Assembly (NCBI GenBank): GCA_964514105.1
Contig: CAZEPJ010000037.1
Span: forward strand, 1-45,381
From: CAZEPJ01 sp964514105
Lineage (GTDB): Bacteria; Desulfobacterota; Desulfocorpusculales; Desulfocorpusculum
Length of the DNA stretch: 45,381 nucleotides
Direction of reading: 5' to 3'
Below, in pieces: positions 1 to 6,883 of this stretch. The notes beneath the pieces were generated by a model. The model ran no database searches. It was not told the origin of the DNA and saw only the letters and a list, made by a program, of their open reading frames with translations. The position numbers were made by a program, and so were the translations under genes. The stretch's first letter is position 1; each line of letters opens with the position of its first letter.

Positions 1-403
1 CGATCTCCTTGACCTTGTTCACGGCGGCGGTGTACTCGAAGGTGTGGCCCACCATGAGGACCAGCTCCCGCTCCCGGGCCGTCTCGATGAGTTCCATGCA
101 CCTTCGGGCCGAATTGGCCAGCGGCTTCTCCACGAAGAGGTGCTTGCCGCTCTTGAGGACCATCTCGCCCAGGCTGTGGTGAGAGTGCACGGGGGTGGCC
201 ACGGCCACGGCCCGGACCTCCGGGTCCTGGAGGAGGTCCTTCACATCGCGGGTCGTCTCCACCGAGGGATAGAGCCCCTTCATGCGCCGCAGCTTGGCCT
301 CGTCCAGGTCGCAGCACGCCACCTGCCCGCAGTCGGGATGCTGGAAGAAGTTGCGAACCAGGTTGGGTCCCCAGTAGCCGCAGCCGATGACCCCGATCTT
401 CAT
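1..403 (-). CDS. Gfo/Idh/MocA-family NAD(P)-dependent oxidoreductase (3' part outside window)
   Basis: The minus strand reads an open frame from ATG at 403 to the window edge, giving about 134 residues. The N-terminus MKIGVIGCGYWGPNLVRNF is a Rossmann dinucleotide-binding motif (GxGxxG). Further on come the family's 'AVATPVHSHH' and 'FVEKPLA' motifs, where the EKP lysine is conserved in Gfo/Idh/MocA dehydrogenases. These enzymes oxidise or reduce sugars and nucleotide sugars, and their genes are often found in surface polysaccharide clusters. The sugar transferase gene just upstream on the same strand supports that role. A clear Shine-Dalgarno AGGGAGGT sits 7 nt before the ATG. The C-terminal substrate domain is missing here, so the exact substrate cannot be assigned. 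Confidence 0.9.
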   Translation of the reverse strand, partial: MKIGVIGCGYWGPNLVRNFFQHPDCGQVACCDLDEAKLRRMKGLYPSVETTRDVKDLLQDPEVRAVAVATPVHSHHSLGEMVLKSGKHLFVEKPLANSARRCMELIETARERELVLMVGHTFEYTAAVNKVKEI

Positions 404-450
404 GAGATTACCTCCCTTTTCGCGCAACGCGCGCAGGGGCGGCCGTGCCC

Positions 451-469
451 GCCCGGCCTCGGGCCGGGC
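451..469. terminator. GC-rich hairpin between sugar transferase and oxidoreductase genes
   Basis: GCCCGGCC-TCG-GGCCGGGC is a perfect 8-bp stem with a 3-nt loop. It lies in the 105-nt gap after the transferase stop. No T-tract follows on either strand, so it may be an attenuator or pause site, not an intrinsic terminator. Confidence 0.3.
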
Positions 470-508
470 CCGCCGTCCGGGCCTTGGTCTTTCCTGCAGG
501 GATCCGCT

Positions 509-1759
509 TCAGAAGGCACCGCGGGTGGACAGAACGGCCTTGAAGGTCTTCAACAGGATCCGGAGGTTCAGCCACAGCGACTGCCCCTCCACATACCTCA
601 GGTCAAGCCGCACCATGTCGTCGAACGTGGTGGTGCTCCGCCCCGAGATCTGCCAGAGCCCCGTGATCCCGGGCTTGGCCTCAAGGATCCGCCTGAGCTG
701 CCAGGTGCGGTACCGCTCCACCTCGTACCCGATGGGGGGCCGGGGCCCCACCAGGCTCATGTCCCCCTTGAGGACGTTGAAGAGCTGGGGCAGCTCATCC
801 AGGCTGGTCTTCCTGAGAAACCGGCCCAGGGGGGTGATGCGGGGGTCCTCCACCATCTTGAAGTACGCCTGGCCGTGGGCCTCGTGCGCCCGGGCCTCGT
901 TCTCGATGAGGCTGCAGACGTACTCCCGGTGAAGCTTCTGGTCGCAGTTGTGGACCATGCTGCGGAACTTCAAGAAGGTGAAAGGCCGGCCGTTTTGCCC
1001 CACCCGCTCCTGGCGGAACAGGACGGGCCCCGGGGAGGTGAGCTTGACGGCCAGGGCGATGACGATCATGGCGGGCGCCACCGCCGCGAGGCCCGCCAGG
1101 GAGGCCAGGACGTCGAGGCACCGCCGGGCCGCACGGTCCAGCACGGCGGAGGGCCTCGTGCTCCGGATCTGGCGGCAAAGGCTGGTGCGCTCCAGGAAAC
1201 GGGCTTCCACCATGCAGACCTGGGAGGCGTACCGGGTCTCGGGCTCGCGGGGGGCGCGGCGGTCCCGGGACGCGCCGTCCCCGTTGGAAAAGAGGCTCTC
1301 CTGAAGGGTCCGGGGGTACTCCATGACCGAGAAGTGCCCGTCTCGGCCGGCCATGTCGCCGACTCCGCACCGGTTCAGCTCTCCCAGATAGGCCTTGAGC
1401 CGCTCCAGGACGCGGCGCGCGTCCTGCTCGGCGGCGCACGGGAGGATGAGGCCGATCTGATCCTCGGAGCACCACCCCATGAAGTCCGAGAGCCGCACGC
1501 TCCCCGCGAAGCGCTCAAGGGCCCGGTACCTCCGCACGCCGTCCCGGCCCTCCCCCTCCTGCCCGTTCATGGCGATGAGGATCACTGAGAAGGGCTGGCC
1601 GCTTCGGTCCGATCGGCTTCGCTCCTCCAGGAGCCTTCGGGCGAAGGCCTCCCGGGCATGAATCATCGGCCTCTCCTCCACTCCGGCTGGGCTGGACACG
1701 GTCGGGTCCGTCCTTTGCTTCTCGAATGCAGGTTTCAGGATGCTAGCGAATGCCTTCAC
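509..1759 (-). CDS. Sugar-phosphate (undecaprenyl-phosphate) transferase with GGDEF-like N-terminal region
   Basis: The frame encodes 416 residues. Residues about 210-416 are a bacterial sugar transferase domain of the WbaP/PglC (phosphoglycosyl transferase) superfamily: a hydrophobic re-entrant helix (about 215-238), 'LFRQERVGQNGRPF', 'KFRSM', the catalytic Asp-Glu pair in SLDELPQ (321-322), 'SLVGPRP' and 'KPGITGLWQISGRS'. The family moves a sugar-1-phosphate onto undecaprenyl phosphate, the first membrane step of polysaccharide synthesis. Residues about 35-130 resemble a degenerate GGDEF fold, but the GG(D/E)EF signature is absent (CSEDQIGLILP stands there), so it is probably a non-catalytic sensor. 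The GTG at 1759 has GGAG upstream. An internal ATG at 1666 has an even better GGAGGAG. Both starts are plausible. Confidence 0.88.
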   Translation of the reverse strand: MKAFASILKPAFEKQRTDPTVSSPAGVEERPMIHAREAFARRLLEERSRSDRSGQPFSVILIAMNGQEGEGRDGVRRYRALERFAGSVRLSDFMGWCSEDQIGLILPCAAEQDARRVLERLKAYLGELNRCGVGDMAGRDGHFSVMEYPRTLQESLFSNGDGASRDRRAPREPETRYASQVCMVEARFLERTSLCRQIRSTRPSAVLDRAARRCLDVLASLAGLAAVAPAMIVIALAVKLTSPGPVLFRQERVGQNGRPFTFLKFRSMVHNCDQKLHREYVCSLIENEARAHEAHGQAYFKMVEDPRITPLGRFLRKTSLDELPQLFNVLKGDMSLVGPRPPIGYEVERYRTWQLRRILEAKPGITGLWQISGRSTTTFDDMVRLDLRYVEGQSLWLNLRILLKTFKAVLSTRGAF

Positions 1760-1791
1760 GGTGATTCTCCAGGATCATCTCCCCATCGCCA

Positions 1792-1819
1792 ATCATGAAC
1801 TCCCGGATTGTCGGGTCAG
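1792..1819 (-). promoter_or_regulatory. Possible sigma-70 promoter of the sugar transferase
   Basis: On the minus strand CTGACC (1819-1814) and CATGAT (1797-1792) are spaced by 16 nt. The -35 box overlaps the palindrome at 1816-1830. Each hexamer matches the consensus at about four of six positions, so this is a weak prediction. Confidence 0.3.
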
Positions 1820-1830
1820 GGATTCCCTGA
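1816..1830. promoter_or_regulatory. 15-bp palindromic operator TCAGGGATTCCCTGA
   Basis: A perfect inverted repeat with 7-bp arms around a single T. It lies 57 bp upstream of the sugar transferase start. A variant with the same architecture, TCAGGAATTTCCTGA, occurs at 4353-4367 upstream of a NarL-type regulator gene. Conservation of the arms and centre in two promoter regions suggests a shared regulator, plausibly one of the two NarL/FixJ proteins encoded here. Confidence 0.6.
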
Positions 1831-1878
1831 TTCCTGGGCGCCCCCCCCGGCGCACATTTCCCGACCCCTCATCCGCCG

Positions 1879-2529
1879 TCACACCTGCACGATGCCCCGG
1901 CGGATGGCCTCCTTGGTCCACTCACCCATGGAGCGCAGCTGGAGCTTCTCCATGATGTGGTACTTGTGGGTCTCCACGGTCTTGGGGCTCAGGCACAACC
2001 GGGAGGCGGCATCCCGCACCGAGATCCCCTCGGCCAGGAGCTGGAACACCTCCCGCTCCCGGAGGCTCAGCAGATCGAAGCTGTCCTTCTCCTTGCTGTG
2101 GTTGAGGACCTGCTCCACGTGCTCGGCCAGGAACTCCGAGGCGTTCTCGCTGAAGTACGTCCCTCCCCGCTTGACCACCTCGATGGCCAGGCAGATGTCC
2201 GCGATGGGGTTCTGCTTGAGCACGTACGCCGAGATCCCCGATCGGAGCAGGTGCACCAGGAACTCCCGGTACGAGTGCATGGTGAACACGATGATCTTCA
2301 CGTCGGGCTGGGCCTTCTTGATCTGGTGGGTGGCCTCGATGCCGTTGAACTGGGGCATGGCCAGGTCCATGATGACGATGTGCGGCCGGTGAGTCTCCAC
2401 CTTTCGCAGGGCGTCCCGGCCGTCCGAGGCCACATCCACCACCTGCAGGTCGTCGTACCGGCCGAGGATCGTCCTGAGCCCCTCGATGACCACGTCGTGA
2501 TCGTCAACGATCAGGATCTTGGTCGCCAT
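1879..2529 (-). CDS. NarL/FixJ-family two-component response regulator (paralogue 1)
   Basis: This 216-residue protein has a receiver domain (acidic pair D9-D10, phospho-acceptor D55 in IVIMDLAMP, T83, K105) and a C-terminal LuxR-type helix-turn-helix (about 150-216: 'LSLREREVFQLLAEG', 'SPKTVETHKYHIMEKL'). It should bind DNA as a dimer after phosphorylation. It is strikingly similar along its whole length to the regulator encoded at 4484-5131: both contain GIEAT, HSYREFL, SGYVLKQNPI/SAYVLKQNPI, GGTYFSE and KTVETHKYHIMEKL/KTIETHKYHIMEKL. The REC-histidine kinase gene 114 nt upstream on the same strand is the likely partner. The ATG at 2529 follows a modest purine-rich stretch. Confidence 0.95.
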   Translation of the reverse strand: MATKILIVDDHDVVIEGLRTILGRYDDLQVVDVASDGRDALRKVETHRPHIVIMDLAMPQFNGIEATHQIKKAQPDVKIIVFTMHSYREFLVHLLRSGISAYVLKQNPIADICLAIEVVKRGGTYFSENASEFLAEHVEQVLNHSKEKDSFDLLSLREREVFQLLAEGISVRDAASRLCLSPKTVETHKYHIMEKLQLRSMGEWTKEAIRRGIVQV

Positions 2530-2550
2530 GGGTCACTCCCGAGGACAGAG

Positions 2551-2595
2551 AATGGGGTTGCGCGGGTTGCTTGGGTTGCTTGAGTTGCGCGGCTG
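2551..2595 (+). repeat. GGGTTGCTT-type degenerate tandem repeat
   Basis: The stretch has several imperfect GGGTTGC(TT/GC) units. It lies between the kinase and regulator genes. The same G-rich module opens the dispersed repeat copies near 7701 and 17780. Confidence 0.5.
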
Positions 2596-2643
2596 GAGGT
2601 CAACTGGCCCGCTGAACCCCGTAACCCCGGTACCCCCCTGCCC

Positions 2644-3744
2644 TCACAGGGGGATCTCCGCGGTGAGGCAGGTGCCGCGGTGGGGGCGCGACTCGATCCA
2701 GATGCGGCCGTCGAACTGCTCGGCCCGCTCCCGCATGGTCAGGAGGCCCAATCCGCCCCGGCCCGCCGGATGCCCCTCGCCCGCATCCGCCTCGAACCCC
2801 CGGCCGTCGTCCTCCACCACGATGGAGAGCCCACCGGGCCGGTGAAGCACGTTCACGTAGGCCCTCTCGGCCTTGGCGTGGCGGACCACGTTGGTCAGCG
2901 CCTCCTGCACGATGCGGTACACGGCCAGCTCCAGGGAGGGGTCCAGCCGCTCCTCCATTCCCTTGAAGAACAGGCCGATCTTCACCTCGCCGCTGCGCTC
3001 CAGCTCGCCGGCCAGGAGCCGCAGGGCGGGCTCCAGCCCCAGGGCGTCCAGATTGCTGGGACGAAGCCCGCACGAGATGCGCCGCACCTGGTCGATGGCC
3101 GAGGCCAGTTTCGCGGCATGGCGCCGGAGCCGCTCGCCGGCCTCCCCCCCTCGGCCGAACTCCTCCAGCAGCATCTCCGCGTCCATCTTGAGGGTCGTCA
3201 GGGTCTGGCCCAGTTCGTCATGGAGCTCCATGGCCAAACGCTTCCGCTCTTTTTCCAGAAGGGAGATGAGCTGCCGGGCCACCGTACGCCGCAGGCCCTG
3301 CTCCCGGGACCTGCGCCGCTTCTCCGCCTGTGCCTCCAGGGAGCGCAGGATGCGGGACTCCAGGAGATCCAGGGAGAAGGGCTTGGTCACGTACTCGATA
3401 GCCCCCGACCGGATGGCCTCGGCCGCCACCTGGACATCCTGCACGGCCACGCCCGTCATGACCATTGCGGCCACGTCCGGCACGTCGCCCACGGCCCGCC
3501 TCACCAGGTCCAGGCCCGTGCCGTCGGGCAGGTGATAGTCCACCAAGATGAGATCGGGCCGCATCTCCCCCAGCTTGCGGACGCCCTCCTCCAGGCTGCC
3601 GGCCACCTCCACCGCATATCCCTTGGGCGCCAGGTAATGGGACAAAAGGGCGGTGATCTGGGGGTCGTCGTCCACCACCAGGATGGACGATGTGCCCGCC
3701 TCCGCCAGTCGGGACCGGGGGCCAGGGTCAGGCTGGTGCATCAC
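2644..3744 (-). CDS. Hybrid receiver-histidine kinase (REC-HisKA_3-HATPase)
   Basis: The protein has 366 residues and no membrane segment, so it is probably cytoplasmic. Residues about 20-135 form a receiver domain (D25-D27 acidic pocket, phospho-acceptor D69 in LILVDYHLP, K121). Residues about 160-235 carry a HisKA_3 dimerisation/phosphotransfer motif, with H175 in AMELHDELGQTLTTLK. The C-terminus is a HATPase domain (N285 in NVVRHAKA, DDGRGF 312-317, GGLGLLTMRERA). HisKA_3 kinases typically phosphorylate NarL/FixJ regulators, and two are encoded nearby. The N-terminal receiver suggests that the kinase is itself controlled by another kinase. The start is GTG at 3744 or the adjacent ATG at 3741; both follow GGGAGGAG. 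Confidence 0.93.
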   Translation of the reverse strand: MMHQPDPGPRSRLAEAGTSSILVVDDDPQITALLSHYLAPKGYAVEVAGSLEEGVRKLGEMRPDLILVDYHLPDGTGLDLVRRAVGDVPDVAAMVMTGVAVQDVQVAAEAIRSGAIEYVTKPFSLDLLESRILRSLEAQAEKRRRSREQGLRRTVARQLISLLEKERKRLAMELHDELGQTLTTLKMDAEMLLEEFGRGGEAGERLRRHAAKLASAIDQVRRISCGLRPSNLDALGLEPALRLLAGELERSGEVKIGLFFKGMEERLDPSLELAVYRIVQEALTNVVRHAKAERAYVNVLHRPGGLSIVVEDDGRGFEADAGEGHPAGRGGLGLLTMRERAEQFDGRIWIESRPHRGTCLTAEIPL

Positions 3745-3783
3745 AAAGTCTCCTCCCGGCGGGGATGGAGGAATGGGACAGGA

Positions 3784-3987
3784 TCATTCCTGGATATAGA
3801 CATGGGACAGGGCCGAGAAGGGGCGGGGCGGAGCGGCTTCCTGGGCCAGGAAGCGGTCAAGGGCCTTGCGGGCGAGGCACTTGGAGAACCGGGACCAGCA
3901 GTTCTCCTTGCCGCAGTGGCTCCCCGAGCCCTCCCCGTCCTCCCGGATGGTGTGAAATGGACAAGGCAGACAGCTCCCCAGGATCAT
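3784..3987 (-). CDS. Small Cys-rich protein (67 aa), function unknown
   Basis: The reading frame is open further upstream, but only the last 67 codons look protein-like. The ATG at 3987 has a strong GGGAGGT 4 nt upstream. The product has four Cys in the first 37 residues (C6, C9, C24, C30) plus C37, with the local pattern CLPCPFH and HCGKENCWSRFSKCLARK. This suggests metal or Fe-S binding, or a disulfide-bonded fold. It ends 39 nt before the kinase start on the same strand, so it is probably co-transcribed with the kinase. A different but similarly spaced Cys-rich small protein is encoded at 6884-7159. I cannot name a family with certainty. Confidence 0.7.
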   Translation of the reverse strand: MILGSCLPCPFHTIREDGEGSGSHCGKENCWSRFSKCLARKALDRFLAQEAAPPRPFSALSHVYIQE

Positions 3988-4321
3988 GAGGACCTCCCGT
4001 GGGGGGCAATGGCGCCCGGGCCCCGCCGCTTCATCAGGGCCCGCCCCGGGAAAAGGCTCCGCCCGTTGAAGACCCCCCTGGATCTTTCCAAGATTTCGAT
4101 ATAACGATGGTTTTTCACTTCCCGCTGCATGCAATACCGGGTGCCGACCCCGGCCTTTCCCGGCCGGCCCCATCCAGGCCCTGGGGCCTTGGGGCCCTCG
4201 GCGCCCGAAACCCCGTGCGCCGGTTTGTGGGGGCCGCGCCGGCCGCTTGTGCGCCTTGCATGTGCCTGCAAACCTGAGGGGATCCGAGTGTGTTGCCTTA
4301 CTTTGCTCCAGGCATTTGCGG

Positions 4322-4335
4322 TCACGCAATCGTGA
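4322..4335. promoter_or_regulatory. Inverted repeat TCACG-CAAT-CGTGA
   Basis: The 5-bp arms are separated by 4 nt. The site lies 17 bp upstream of the longer TCAGG palindrome in the divergent control region. It may be a second operator. Short arms make chance occurrence possible. Confidence 0.35.
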
Positions 4336-4352
4336 GACCCCTTATTTATGAC

Positions 4353-4367
4353 TCAGGAATTTCCTGA
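4353..4367. promoter_or_regulatory. 15-bp palindromic operator TCAGGAATTTCCTGA
   Basis: A perfect inverted repeat with 7-bp arms and a single central T, matching the element at 1816-1830 at 13 of 15 positions. The two differences (GGA/TCC to GAA/TTC) are compensatory, so symmetry is preserved. It lies about 50 bp upstream of a TATAAT and 117 bp upstream of the regulator start. Autoregulation by a NarL-type regulator is a reasonable inference. Confidence 0.6.
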
Positions 4368-4417
4368 TGTCCAGGATTATGAAGCCAGTGCCCCTGGGCG
4401 ATGGGGCGTTCATGCCG

Positions 4418-4423
4418 TATAAT
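4418..4423 (+). promoter_or_regulatory. -10 box TATAAT for the regulator/activator operon
   Basis: There is a perfect TATAAT in GCCGTATAATCG 61 bp before the regulator ATG, but no good -35 hexamer. The same context (TATAAT preceded by CG or GG, poor -35) precedes smpB and queD. Confidence 0.45.
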
Positions 4424-4483
4424 CGTGGGGGTGTCTGGTCCTGGAATGACGGCGCCCCAGGACCGCAGCCGAGCGGGAGCTTC

Positions 4484-5131
4484 ATGGCCACCATCCTCAT
4501 CGTCGACGACCACGAGGTTGTGCGAGAGGGCATGCGCATCGCCCTGACCAGGGACGGCGACCTGCAGGTGGTGGGCATGGCCTCGGACGGCCGGGACGCC
4601 CTCCGGCAGGTGGGGGACCTCCGGCCCGACATCGTGATCATGGATATCGCCATGCCCACTCTCAACGGCATTGAGGCCACCAGCCAGATCAAGGCGTCCT
4701 TTCCCAAGACCAAGGTGGTCATCTTCACCATCCACTCGTACCGGGAGTTTCTCAAACCCCTCATTCAGGCGGGGATCTCCGGGTACGTCCTCAAGCAAAA
4801 CCCCATCTCGGATTTGTGCCTGGCGGTTCAGGTGGTCCGCCGGGGAGGGACCTACTTCAGCGAGGACATCGGCGATTTTCTGTCCGAGCAGGCCAGGGGC
4901 CTGGCCTCGGGGAGGCAGGGACAGGACCTCTTCGAGCTGCTGACTCCCCGCGAGCGGGAGGTCTTTCACCTCCTGGCCGAGGGGCTCTCCGTGGCCGAGG
5001 CCGCGGAAGCCCTCTCCATCAGCACCAAGACCATCGAGACCCACAAGTACCACATCATGGAGAAGCTGGGCATCGACTCCATGACGGCGTGGATCAAAGA
5101 GGCGATCCGGCGGGGGGTCGTCCACATCTGA
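4484..5131 (+). CDS. NarL/FixJ-family two-component response regulator (paralogue 2)
   Basis: I choose ATG at 4484 (GGGAG upstream) because it begins directly with MATILIVDDHEVV, matching paralogue 1. An upstream in-frame ATG would add 39 non-conserved residues. The 215-residue product has a receiver domain (phospho-acceptor Asp in IVIMDIAMP, Lys in YVLKQNP) and a LuxR-type HTH ('LTPREREVFHLLAEG', 'STKTIETHKYHIMEKL'). It is a full-length close homologue of the protein at 1879-2529. That gene lies beyond the hybrid kinase and is transcribed the other way. The sigma-54 activator gene follows after 21 nt and probably shares the transcript. The TCAGG palindrome upstream suggests autoregulation. 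Confidence 0.95.
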   Translation: MATILIVDDHEVVREGMRIALTRDGDLQVVGMASDGRDALRQVGDLRPDIVIMDIAMPTLNGIEATSQIKASFPKTKVVIFTIHSYREFLKPLIQAGISGYVLKQNPISDLCLAVQVVRRGGTYFSEDIGDFLSEQARGLASGRQGQDLFELLTPREREVFHLLAEGLSVAEAAEALSISTKTIETHKYHIMEKLGIDSMTAWIKEAIRRGVVHI

Positions 5132-5152
5132 CGGCCTGGCGGGGAGGCACGG

Positions 5153-6532
5153 TTGCCCGAACAAATCCTGGTGGTGGACGACGACCCCAGCGTCCAGGCC
5201 GCCCTCTCCAAGGCCCTGGTCAAGAGGGGATTCCATGTGGAGAGCGTGGCCTCGGCCGAGGCGGCCCTGGGCAGGCTGTCCCGTGGGCCCCTGGACCTCG
5301 TGCTCCTGGACGTGGGGCTTCCGGGCATGTCGGGCCTCAGCGCCCTTCCCCTGCTCCGGGAGGCCCATCCCGACCTGGTCATCATCGTCATCACGGGCCA
5401 GGACTCCCGGGACGTGGCCGTGGAGGCCATCCGCAAAGGGGCCTACGACTTCTTCACCAAGCCCTTCCGCCTGGTCGAACTGGAGATCGTGGTCCAGCGG
5501 GCCCTGGAGAAGCGACGGCTCTTGAGCGAGACCCGGGCCCTGCGCGAGCGGCTCATCGGTGCCGCTGCCGGGCGGATGATCGGCCAGAGCGCGGCCATGA
5601 AGGCCCTGGAGAGGCTCATCGAGCGGGTCGCCCCCCTGGACAGCACCGTGCTCATCACCGGAGAGAGCGGGACGGGAAAGGAGCTGGTGGCGGACCTCAT
5701 CCATTACCGGAGCCCGCGCGCCGGCGGGCCGCTGGTCAAGATCAACTGCGCGGCCATCCCCGAGGGGCTCCTGGAAAGCGAGCTGTTCGGCCACGAGAAG
5801 GGGGCTTTCACGGGGGCCCAGGCCCAGAAGCCGGGCAAGTTCGAGTCGGCCCACCGGGGGACCATCCTCCTGGACGAGGTGGGCGAGATGCCCGTCCACG
5901 TCCAGGCCAAGCTCCTGCGAGTGGTGGAGCACAAGCAGGTGGAGCGTCTGGGGGGCAAACGGCCCGTGGACGTGGACGTGCGGATCATGGCCTCCACCAA
6001 CCAGGACCTCCAGGCCCGGGTGGCCCAGGGGGCGTTCCGCGGGGATCTCTTCTACCGCCTCAACGTGGCCGCCGTCCATCTGCCGCCCCTCCGGGAGCGC
6101 AAGGAGGACATCCCCCTTCTGGTGCAGCACTTCCTCCAGGAGATCAACGGGAAGCTGGGGACCCGCCTGCGCGGTCTGTCCCAGGAGGCCCTGGAGCGGC
6201 TCCTCGCCCACCCCTGGCCGGGCAACGTCCGGGAGCTGTCCAATGTCCTGGAGCGGGGGGCCATCCTGGCTGCCGGCGAGGTCCTGGAGGCCTTCCACCT
6301 GAGCCCCTCCCTGGGCGGCGCCGCGCCCCCGGCCCCGGGCTCCCCGGACCCCCGGCAGATCCCCCTGCGCCGGATCCTGGACGAAGTGGAGCGCAACCTC
6401 ATCGTGGACGCCCTGGAGCGCTGCCGCGGGGTGCAGACCGAGGCCGCCCGGATCCTGGGCGTGACCCCCAAGAACCTCTGGAAGAAGATCCAGCGCCTGG
6501 CCGTGGAGGTCCGCCGTCCGGCCGATCCCTGA
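5153..6532 (+). CDS. NtrC-family sigma-54-dependent response regulator (enhancer-binding protein)
   Basis: TTG start at 5153 with GGGGAGG 5 nt before it; 459 residues. Domain order is: receiver (D53 in VLLDVGLPG, K103 in FTKPF); AAA+ sigma-54 interaction domain (Walker A GESGTGKE 170-177, sigma-54-contacting GAFTGA 217-222, Walker B ILLDE about 238-242, 'GDLFYRLNV', 'WPGNVREL'); and a C-terminal Fis-type HTH ('EAARILGVTPKNLWKKIQRL'). All the catalytic and sigma-54-contact motifs are intact, so it should be an active ATP-dependent activator. The intergenic region immediately downstream carries two matching palindromes and a sigma-54 promoter, probably its own target. It follows the NarL-type regulator gene by 21 nt. 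Confidence 0.96.
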   Translation: MPEQILVVDDDPSVQAALSKALVKRGFHVESVASAEAALGRLSRGPLDLVLLDVGLPGMSGLSALPLLREAHPDLVIIVITGQDSRDVAVEAIRKGAYDFFTKPFRLVELEIVVQRALEKRRLLSETRALRERLIGAAAGRMIGQSAAMKALERLIERVAPLDSTVLITGESGTGKELVADLIHYRSPRAGGPLVKINCAAIPEGLLESELFGHEKGAFTGAQAQKPGKFESAHRGTILLDEVGEMPVHVQAKLLRVVEHKQVERLGGKRPVDVDVRIMASTNQDLQARVAQGAFRGDLFYRLNVAAVHLPPLRERKEDIPLLVQHFLQEINGKLGTRLRGLSQEALERLLAHPWPGNVRELSNVLERGAILAAGEVLEAFHLSPSLGGAAPPAPGSPDPRQIPLRRILDEVERNLIVDALERCRGVQTEAARILGVTPKNLWKKIQRLAVEVRRPADP

Positions 6533-6546
6533 GGCGCCCCTCCCCC

Positions 6547-6561
6547 TCTACCATCGGTAGA
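6547..6561. promoter_or_regulatory. Upstream activator palindrome 1 (TCTACCATCGGTAGA)
   Basis: Inverted repeat with 6-bp arms and a 3-nt spacer, centred about 274 bp upstream of the predicted start of the sigma-54 promoter at 6801-6818. It matches site 2 in arms and spacing. The distance is typical of enhancer sites for NtrC-family proteins. Confidence 0.65.
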
Positions 6562-6641
6562 TCCCCGCCGCGCCCCGAGTCCGAGGGCCCCTCTGGGAAA
6601 TCAAGTTGAATCAATGGGTTAGAATCACGCAGCGAGGTGTC

Positions 6642-6658
6642 ATCTACCAAGGGTAGAT
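6642..6658. promoter_or_regulatory. Upstream activator palindrome 2 (ATCTACCAAGGGTAGAT)
   Basis: Inverted repeat with 7-bp arms and a 3-nt spacer. It is 96 bp (about nine helical turns) downstream of site 1 and about 178 bp upstream of the predicted start. I saw no third copy in the window. Confidence 0.65.
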
Positions 6659-6800
6659 CGTCCGGCGGGACCCCGGGCCCGAACCGCCCGGGCCGGCTGC
6701 CCCCCAGCCCGCCCCTGTGGACCCCCAACCCGTTGAACTGCAAGGGCTCTCGGCCCGCCCGCGCCGGCGGCGTTCCCTGCCCGGCCCGGCTCGCCCGGCT

Positions 6801-6818
6801 GCGGCACGGCCGTTGCTT
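6801..6818 (+). promoter_or_regulatory. Sigma-54 (-24/-12) promoter
   Basis: GCGGCACGGCCGTTGCTT has GG at 6803-6804 and GC at 6815-6816 with the required 10-bp separation. It matches the consensus TGGCACG-N4-TTGCT except for C instead of T at the first base. Transcription would start near 6828, 56 nt before the Cys-rich gene. Confidence 0.7.
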
Positions 6819-6883
6819 CTCCAAGGGCTGCGGCCGGGAAGGAATCGCCCCACGGGGTCCGGCCCGGAGACAGGAGGCGTGGG

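Larger units (their letters stand above)
3988..4483. other. Divergent regulatory intergenic region between the kinase and regulator operons
   Basis: These 496 nt hold no convincing gene. They contain two palindromes (TCACG-CAAT-CGTGA at 4322-4335 and TCAGGAATTTCCTGA at 4353-4367) and a TATAAT at 4418-4423. Toward the minus gene, around 4133-4148, is a sigma-54-like CGGCACC...TTGCA with one nucleotide too many between its GG and GC. A large GC-rich part (4000-4260) shows nothing recognisable. Confidence 0.6.
6533..6883. other. Intergenic control region with UAS pair and sigma-54 promoter
   Basis: These 351 nt have no gene. The region holds two copies of TCTACC-N3-GGTAGA (centres 6554 and 6650) and a -24/-12 promoter at 6801-6818. 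Nothing else is recognised. Confidence 0.7.

Noticed and set aside
44..1588. Long plus-strand open frame opposite the sugar transferase
   Set aside because: The product is Pro/Gly/Arg/His-rich without domains, and the minus strand encodes two clear families. It is a GC-rich shadow.
4133..4148. Sigma-54-like promoter for the 67-aa Cys-rich gene (minus strand CGGCACC...TTGCA)
   Set aside because: GG and GC are 11 bp apart instead of 10, and sigma-54 spacing is strict. Kept only as a remark.
5153..6609. Shadow frames over the sigma-54 activator
   Set aside because: Several overlapping frames on both strands exist, but only the 5153-6532 frame has complete receiver, AAA+ and Fis motifs.
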